Assembly: GCA_015222985.1 (NCBI GenBank)
Contig: JADFWI010000013.1
Coordinates: 1 to 10,339 of the forward strand
DNA from: Pseudomonadota bacterium
GTDB lineage: Bacteria; Desulfobacterota; Desulfobacteria; Desulfobacterales; C00003060
DNA length: 10,339 nucleotides
Direction: 5' to 3'
A model generated the notes under the pieces. It did not search any database. It saw only the letters and a list, made by a program, of their open reading frames with translations, and was not told the DNA's origin. The translations under genes and the position numbers were made by a program. Every line of letters starts with the position of its first letter. Positions within the stretch are counted from its first letter, which is position 1. Shown one piece after another: positions 6,657 to 10,339 of the stretch.

Positions 6657-7334
6657 CTACTGGTGGATCGACTGCCTATAGACGTGAAACATACGCTGAA
6701 GGGCGGTAAAATTTGTCAAGAAGGCAAGGAGCGCAAGCCCGATTAGGAGTTGTCCGCTAAGGAGTGTGATGGTTAACACAACAAAACGTTCCAAGCGGGT
6801 GAAAAGCCCCACCTTGCACGAGATGTTAAGCCCCTCGGCCCTGGCGCGGGTGTAACTGACCATGACCGAGCCCACGAGGGTCAAGAATGTGAGCAACACC
6901 AACGTGTGATGACCACGAAAGGTGGACCAGCACAGGATGCCGAACAGAACCGCTGCCTCTGAATATCGGTCCATAAAGGAGTCGAGGAAGGCGCCGAACC
7001 GTGACTCAAGGCCTGCTGTTCGGGCCAGAGCTCCGTCCAAGGCATCAAAAGGGCCAGAGATGAGAAACAACAAGCCGCCAAGAAACACATGGTCTGTTGC
7101 CACCATCGCGCCGGCAGCGGATGCGGCAAAGAAACCGATCATGGACAGAAGGTTGGGTTGAATTCCCAGGCGCACCAACAGACGGGAAAAAGGGGCAAGC
7201 ATGACATCTGACCAACCCTTGGCCCAGCTTGTCAGCGTCCAGTACTCATGGTCTGCCTTTAAGGATGTTTGATTGTCACCCTTGTTTTTCGACCTGTCCA
7301 AGCCCAATCCCTTTCCTGCCGTAGACTTCGCCAT
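6657..7334 (-). CDS. CDP-alcohol phosphatidyltransferase family membrane protein (phosphatidylinositol-phosphate synthase-like)
   Basis: Enzymes of this family move a phosphatidyl group from CDP-diacylglycerol to an alcohol in the membrane. The signature D-x2-D-G-x2-A-R-x8-G-x3-D-x3-D is complete: D97, D100, G101, R105, G114, D118, D122 (numbered from ATG 7334, 225 residues). These aspartates bind two metal ions. Several hydrophobic helices follow a Lys-rich N-terminal tail of about 25 residues. The later stretch SYTRARAE...GLFTRLERF resembles mycobacterial phosphatidylinositol-phosphate synthases and archaetidylinositol-phosphate synthases as I recall them, so inositol-1-phosphate is a plausible acceptor. 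Glycerol-3-phosphate (PgsA-like) is the alternative. A GTG at 7364 would add ten residues, but the ATG at 7334 has GGGGGA 9 bases upstream. It stands alone between a repeat-bearing gap and the NIL-ferredoxin promoter. Confidence 0.85.
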   Translation of the reverse strand: MAKSTAGKGLGLDRSKNKGDNQTSLKADHEYWTLTSWAKGWSDVMLAPFSRLLVRLGIQPNLLSMIGFFAASAAGAMVATDHVFLGGLLFLISGPFDALDGALARTAGLESRFGAFLDSFMDRYSEAAVLFGILCWSTFRGHHTLVLLTFLTLVGSVMVSYTRARAEGLNISCKVGLFTRLERFVVLTITLLSGQLLIGLALLAFLTNFTALQRMFHVYRQSIHQ

Positions 7335-7380
7335 TGTCCTGTGTCCCCCGTCATTCGCGGACACATCTAATCCCGACGGT

Positions 7381-7505
7381 CTCGTAAAAAGTCGAAATCC
7401 GCCTCCGGCGGACTGTCATTCCGGCGAAAGCCGGAATCCAGTGTTTTCAGAGACTTATGACTGACCTGGACCCCGGCTTTCGCCGGGGTGACGACTTTCT
7501 AAGAG
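7381..7505. repeat. Composite REP-like palindromic element with terminal inverted repeats
   Basis: Imperfect terminal inverted repeats (7381-7394, ctcgtaaaaagtcg, and 7492-7505, cgactttctaagag; 12 of 14 match) enclose three hairpins. Hairpin 1 is TCCGCC/GGCGGA with a TCC loop (7398-7412). Hairpin 2 is ATTCCGGC-GAAA-GCCGGAAT (7418-7437). Hairpin 3 is ACCCCGGC-TTTC-GCCGGGGT (7470-7489). Hairpins 2 and 3 are inverted copies of one unit, including flanks GTCA and TCCAG, so the arrangement resembles a paired REP/BIME element. Such GTCATTCCGGCGAAAGCCGG units are widespread intergenic repeats in proteobacteria and are usually mobilised in trans by RAYT transposases. No transposase is present here. 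Confidence 0.8.
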
Positions 7506-7630
7506 TTTATCAATCTTGTTCAAAGATATTTCCTGCGAGTTAGTATAGGACAACAAAAATATCAAGATGAATTCTGTCCGGCCCGGGGTCTTTTTCCGCA
7601 ACTACTGGCAATCACACCGGTCCAAAAGGT
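7506..7630. other. Intergenic remainder between the repeat element and the phosphatase gene, no gene seen
   Basis: With the repeat, this completes the 296-base gap between the transferase start (7334) and the phosphatase stop (7631). It is AT-rich around 7500-7570. On the minus strand it carries TATACT (7547-7542), a possible -10 for the transferase gene, but no acceptable -35 sits 16-18 bases upstream. No convincing terminator for the phosphatase transcript is visible. Confidence 0.4.
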
Positions 7631-8443
7631 TCATGATAGAATCCGGTCAATCGCTTCAGCCCATCCACTGGGGCCTGGTTTCTCCGAATAGACAACAGGG
7701 GCACCCCCTTGGATGGATTCCCATTCTCCTGTTTTTTTTCTGATTACAACGGCTATGTCTACATTCATGAGCATGGGGATATCATTGGCGCTGTCTCCCA
7801 GTCCGATACTCATCAGCTTCGTGCCGGGGCATGTCTGTTCATACAGCTTTCTCACGATTTGCACTGCCTTTCCTTTGTCGTTCCGGCCCATCAAGTGGTA
7901 AAAGCGACCTCCCCTGGTAATCTGCAGCCCCTTCTTATGAAAGAGATCTTCAATGAGCTGAAGTGTTTCAGCAGTATCATGGAAGAGGAACGGTTCGGAA
8001 TATTCACGCATGGCAGCCAATCGGGCCTCCTCAAGGGGAAGATCAGTATGAGCGCTAATCTCTTCAATCGTCATTTCGGAAAACCCTCTCATTTTAAACT
8101 TCCCTTCATCCTTTATTTCTTTCCAGGTGTCGCACAACACATCGTAGGGCACGCCTAGTTCCATCACCTGATAAGATCCCTTTTCAACAAACCCCTTTTC
8201 TGTCAAATTCAGGATGTCATTCGGAACAAAAATTGCAGCCCCGTTTTCTACGATAAAGGGGGCTCTGAGGCCCATGCGGAGACGAAACACTTCGATCTCA
8301 AGTCGTGTCTTGCTGCTGCAAATTATCACAGGGATGGATTTTCGCCTGAGCCCCTCCAGGGTCGCCCGGGCATCATCAAACTCATAAGTGTCATGATCGA
8401 TCAGAGTTCCATCCAGGTCTGTAAAAACCACAATTTTTTTCAT
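7631..8443 (-). CDS. mpgP: Mannosyl-3-phosphoglycerate phosphatase family HAD hydrolase
   Basis: This 270-residue cytoplasmic HAD phosphatase would remove phosphate from mannosyl- or glucosyl-3-phosphoglycerate, the second step of mannosylglycerate or glucosylglycerate synthesis. HAD motifs are complete: nucleophile D9 and acid D11 (TDLDGT, 8-13), motif II SSK (43-45), motif III lysine in NDKGKA (K190), and motif IV GDSAND (216-221). The cap region between about 80 and 190 is of the MPGP type. The frame is open upstream to a GTG at 8551, which would add 36 residues, but the ATG at 8443 puts the DxD motif at the usual distance from the N-terminus. No strong ribosome binding site precedes it. 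It is transcribed divergently from the synthase-like gene at 8565. Family members accept both sugars, so the substrate cannot be fixed from sequence. Confidence 0.85.
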   Translation of the reverse strand: MKKIVVFTDLDGTLIDHDTYEFDDARATLEGLRRKSIPVIICSSKTRLEIEVFRLRMGLRAPFIVENGAAIFVPNDILNLTEKGFVEKGSYQVMELGVPYDVLCDTWKEIKDEGKFKMRGFSEMTIEEISAHTDLPLEEARLAAMREYSEPFLFHDTAETLQLIEDLFHKKGLQITRGGRFYHLMGRNDKGKAVQIVRKLYEQTCPGTKLMSIGLGDSANDIPMLMNVDIAVVIRKKTGEWESIQGGAPVVYSEKPGPSGWAEAIDRILS

Positions 8444-8464
8444 GTCGGATTTGCCTATGAACAG

Positions 8465-8493
8465 TTGACCTATGCTTTCATATATAATATTAA
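8465..8493 (+). promoter_or_regulatory. Candidate promoter in the divergent region between mpgP and the synthase gene
   Basis: A TTGACC -35 (8465-8470) is followed after 17 bases by TATTAA (8488-8493). A perfect TATAAT (8483-8488) also occurs but with a spacing of only 12. The stretch 8480-8496 is almost pure A/T and partly palindromic, so it may serve both directions. A start near 8500 would give a leader of roughly 65 bases for the plus-strand operon. The exact elements are uncertain. No convincing minus-strand -35/-10 pair was found for mpgP. Confidence 0.35.
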
Positions 8494-8552
8494 TATGTTT
8501 CAAAATGCCATGGTTTTTTTGATTTTCTGCTGGAGACAGGGCCGGTGTCACA

Positions 8553-8558
8553 AGGGGG
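8553..8558 (+). promoter_or_regulatory. Ribosome binding site that chooses among three tandem ATG codons
   Basis: AGGGGG at 8553-8558 directly abuts the first of three consecutive ATGs (8559, 8562, 8565). The third ATG lies 6 bases from the purine block, the usual spacing, while the first has no spacer. The third is therefore the likely start. Confidence 0.6.
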
Positions 8559-8564
8559 ATGATG

Positions 8565-9776
8565 ATGCATATAGAAGAGAATCCGCACGATGTTCAAGCT
8601 GCTGACCTGATTGTGGGCATACCTTCGTACAATGAAGCAGACCTCATTTCTTTCCCTACCCAGAAAGCAAGCGAAGGTCTTGTCAAGTATTTCGGGAGCA
8701 AGAACAGCGTAATCATTAACTGTGACAATGATTCCAAAGACGGCACCCGCGAGGCCTTCATGAACACCCCCACAGAAGTTCCGAAGATATACCTATCAAC
8801 GCCGCCAGGTGTCACAGGAAAAGGAAACAACTTCAAGAATCTGTTCCGAAAGAGCTGTGATCTGGGTGCACAGGCCATTGTTGTGGTAGATGCGGATCTT
8901 AAGAGCATAACCCCACGGTGGATAAAAAACCTGGGAGAACCCCTTTTTGAAGACTTCGGCTTTGTTGCACCCCTTTATGTGCGACACAAGTATGACGGAA
9001 CCATTACCAACAATATTGCATATCCCATGACGCGTGCGCTATATGGCCGCAGGGTGCGTCAACCTATTGGCGGCGACTTCGGCTTTTCCGGTGAACTGGC
9101 CGAGATTTATCTGTCGCACGAGAATTGGACGCCGGCCATAGCGGCATTCGGCATCGACATATGGATGTCGACCATAGCTATGTGTCACGGCAAGTCAATT
9201 TGCCAGTCTTACATGGGACGACCCAAAGTTCACAAGCCAAAAGATCCGGGGGAGTCTTTGGGTCCGATGTTCGTGCAGGTCGTAGGAACGATCTTTGATA
9301 TGATGATAGACGGCTGCGCTTTCTGGAAAGAGGTCAGGTGGAGCAAACCGACTGCCATTTTTGGGTTCGGATTGGGGGAGATGGAGATGCCTCCCCCGGT
9401 TGACGTGAACATCGAGCGGCTTTATGACAAATTTCAGGCAGGTTTTGCTGATTATGGTTCCTTTTGGAAAGAGGCCCTTTCAGCCAATCTTTCAAAGAAG
9501 CTCTCCGAGGTCAAGGAACTCCCATTGGCTGGTTTTGAATTTCCAGCTAACCTGTGGGCTGAGATGTTAGTCGATTTTGCAGTGGCTTATAAGAATTGTA
9601 AGAACGGCAAGAAAAAACTGATGGAAAGCATAATCCCGCTCTATTTCGGGCGGACCTGTTCCTATGTTATTGAGTCGGAACCTATGACGATTCAGCAAGC
9701 CGAGGAACTTATTGAGGATCAATGCGGCGTTTTTGAATACAGCAAATCCTATTTGCTGAACAGATGGTTTGAATAG
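8565..9776 (+). CDS. Glucosyl/mannosyl-3-phosphoglycerate synthase-like glycosyltransferase (GT-A fold)
   Basis: This 403-residue cytoplasmic enzyme is predicted to move a hexose from a nucleotide sugar to 3-phosphoglycerate. The GT-A nucleotide-binding strand is at 15-24 (LIVGIPSYNE). NCDNDSKDGT (52-61) and GKGNNF (85-90) follow, with the metal-binding DxD at D109-D111 (VVDADLKS). QPIGGDFGFSGELA, FGIDIWM and the basic RPKVHKPK motif look like acceptor and phosphate contacts in GT81 GpgS-type enzymes. I do not recognise it firmly enough to give a symbol: GpgS (glucosyl) is favoured by the GT2/GT81 look, and a mannosyl enzyme remains possible. The divergent phosphatase of the MPGP family and the downstream hexose phosphomutase support a solute-synthesis role. 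Starts at 8559 or 8562 would add one or two methionines. It lies 18 bases before the receiver-domain gene. Confidence 0.75.
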   Translation: MHIEENPHDVQAADLIVGIPSYNEADLISFPTQKASEGLVKYFGSKNSVIINCDNDSKDGTREAFMNTPTEVPKIYLSTPPGVTGKGNNFKNLFRKSCDLGAQAIVVVDADLKSITPRWIKNLGEPLFEDFGFVAPLYVRHKYDGTITNNIAYPMTRALYGRRVRQPIGGDFGFSGELAEIYLSHENWTPAIAAFGIDIWMSTIAMCHGKSICQSYMGRPKVHKPKDPGESLGPMFVQVVGTIFDMMIDGCAFWKEVRWSKPTAIFGFGLGEMEMPPPVDVNIERLYDKFQAGFADYGSFWKEALSANLSKKLSEVKELPLAGFEFPANLWAEMLVDFAVAYKNCKNGKKKLMESIIPLYFGRTCSYVIESEPMTIQQAEELIEDQCGVFEYSKSYLLNRWFE

Positions 9777-9794
9777 ATTGCAGCGGAGGCCCCT

Positions 9795-10175
9795 ATGAAG
9801 AAGATTCTCATTGTTGACGACGAAGAAGTTATTCGCATCCTCTATGCCGAGGAGTTGGAGGAAGAAGGCTATGAGATCGTCACGACAGGAAGTGGTCACG
9901 GTCTGATAGAGATCATTGGGCGGGAAAAGCCGGATCTTGTTGTCCTGGACATTAAAATGGCTGAGCATGACGGGTTGGATTTGCTGCAGGACATCAGAAA
10001 GGACTTTTACAATATTCCCGTGGTTCTTTGTTCTGCTTACTCTTCCTTTAAAGGGGATCTGAAGTCCATAGCAGCCGACTACTACGTGGTAAAGAGCGCA
10101 GACCTGAGCGAGTTGAAACAAAAGATAAGAATGGCGCTAGAAGGACATATTCCACACCAATCCACTCAGGAATGA
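9795..10175 (+). CDS. Stand-alone response-regulator receiver (REC) domain protein
   Basis: This 126-residue CheY-like protein is a single receiver domain with no output domain. All phosphorylation-site residues are present: acidic pair D8/D9, phospho-acceptor D52 (VVLDIKM), S80 in the Thr/Ser switch position, and K100 (VVKS). A short unstructured tail of about ten residues follows. The ribosome binding site GGAGG lies 6-7 bases before the ATG. It sits 18 bases after the glycosyltransferase and 27 before the phosphomutase, so the three are cotranscribed. No histidine kinase is in the window. It may act by protein contact, perhaps on a kinase or on the neighbouring enzymes, or as a phosphate relay. 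The sequence does not say which. Confidence 0.9.
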   Translation: MKKILIVDDEEVIRILYAEELEEEGYEIVTTGSGHGLIEIIGREKPDLVVLDIKMAEHDGLDLLQDIRKDFYNIPVVLCSAYSSFKGDLKSIAADYYVVKSADLSELKQKIRMALEGHIPHQSTQE

Positions 10176-10202
10176 GATTCTGAATGTTATTTTGGAGGGG
10201 CT

Positions 10203-10339
10203 ATGAACCCTGAAATTTTCAGAAAATATGACATTCGCGGGATTGTGGACAAGGATATCACTGAGGAAGATGTGGTCTCTATTGGAAGAGGGGTTGGCAC
10301 CTACCTTAGGGCTGAAAACCGCTCCCGTGTTGTAGTGGG
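10203..10339 (+). CDS. Phosphomannomutase/phosphoglucomutase, N-terminal fragment
   Basis: Only the first 45 codons are in the window; the gene runs off the right edge. The opening MNPEIFRKYDIRGIV, followed by the ITEEDVVSIGRGVGTYLR helix, is the classic N-terminus of alpha-D-phosphohexomutases of the ManB/AlgC type. The catalytic serine lies beyond the edge. The family interconverts hexose-6-phosphate and hexose-1-phosphate, the precursor of GDP-mannose or NDP-glucose, which fits supply of donor sugar to the glycosyltransferase two genes upstream. GGAGGGG ends 2 bases before the ATG, with the core GGAG about 5 bases away. Mannose versus glucose specificity cannot be told from this fragment. 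Confidence 0.88.
   Translation, partial: MNPEIFRKYDIRGIVDKDITEEDVVSIGRGVGTYLRAENRSRVVV

Noticed and set aside
6657..7334. Di-myo-inositol-phosphate synthase as a second compatible-solute enzyme
   Set aside because: The CDP-alcohol transferase family includes such enzymes, but these are typically linked to a cytidylyltransferase domain, which is absent here. Similarity to lipid phosphatidylinositol-phosphate synthases is the better reading.
8444..8551. 36-codon N-terminal extension of the phosphatase from GTG 8551
   Set aside because: It would cover the whole divergent promoter region and place the HAD nucleophile unusually far from the N-terminus.
9567..10121. 184-residue minus-strand open frame opposite the receiver gene
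   Set aside because: It covers the end of the glycosyltransferase and almost all of the REC gene, both strongly supported on the plus strand. It looks like an antisense mirror of biased codons.

Overview
The window looks like chromosome from an anaerobic bacterium of the Desulfobacterota (former Deltaproteobacteria) type. The clues are a three-subunit, single-cytochrome (type B) succinate dehydrogenase/fumarate reductase, a small NIL-domain ferredoxin of the kind common in sulfate reducers and methanogens, and a REP-like intergenic element. The lineage is an inference from gene content, since no rRNA or other marker is present. No tRNA, rRNA, CRISPR array, transposase or phage gene was seen.

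Layout. Positions 1-144 hold the tail of a plus-strand reading frame ending in one membrane segment; its function is unknown. It converges on a long minus-strand block that reads, in transcription order: NIL-domain ferredoxin (6460-6032), mnmA (6035-4965), mtaB (4968-3664), sdhC (3601-2960), sdhA (2946-1030), sdhB (1030-257). The first three genes are joined by ATGA and GTGA four-base overlaps and lie behind a good sigma-70-type promoter (6542-6514). They form a compact unit for sulfur-containing tRNA modifications: s2U34 made by MnmA and ms2t6A37 made by MtaB. The 2x[4Fe-4S] NIL protein is a candidate sulfur or electron carrier. The sdhCAB genes follow after 62 bases, with strong ribosome binding sites, and may be read through or have their own promoter.

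Upstream of this block, also on the minus strand, lie a CDP-alcohol phosphatidyltransferase resembling phosphatidylinositol-phosphate synthases (7334-6657), a composite REP-like repeat of three hairpins within imperfect terminal inverted repeats (7381-7505), and a mannosyl-3-phosphoglycerate phosphatase-family HAD enzyme (8443-7631).

Divergent from that phosphatase, across an AT-rich promoter region, is a plus-strand operon: a glucosyl/mannosyl-3-phosphoglycerate synthase-like glycosyltransferase (8565-9776), a stand-alone response-regulator receiver domain (9795-10175), and the start of a phosphomannomutase/phosphoglucomutase (10203 to the window end). Together these predict synthesis of glucosylglycerate or mannosylglycerate, a compatible solute. 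The mutase would supply hexose-1-phosphate for the sugar nucleotide, the synthase would join the sugar to 3-phosphoglycerate, and the phosphatase would release the solute. The receiver domain inside the operon is the unexplained part.

The two most interesting points are the NIL-ferredoxin/MnmA/MtaB linkage and the single-domain receiver inside a solute-synthesis operon. Most other genes belong to well-known families.
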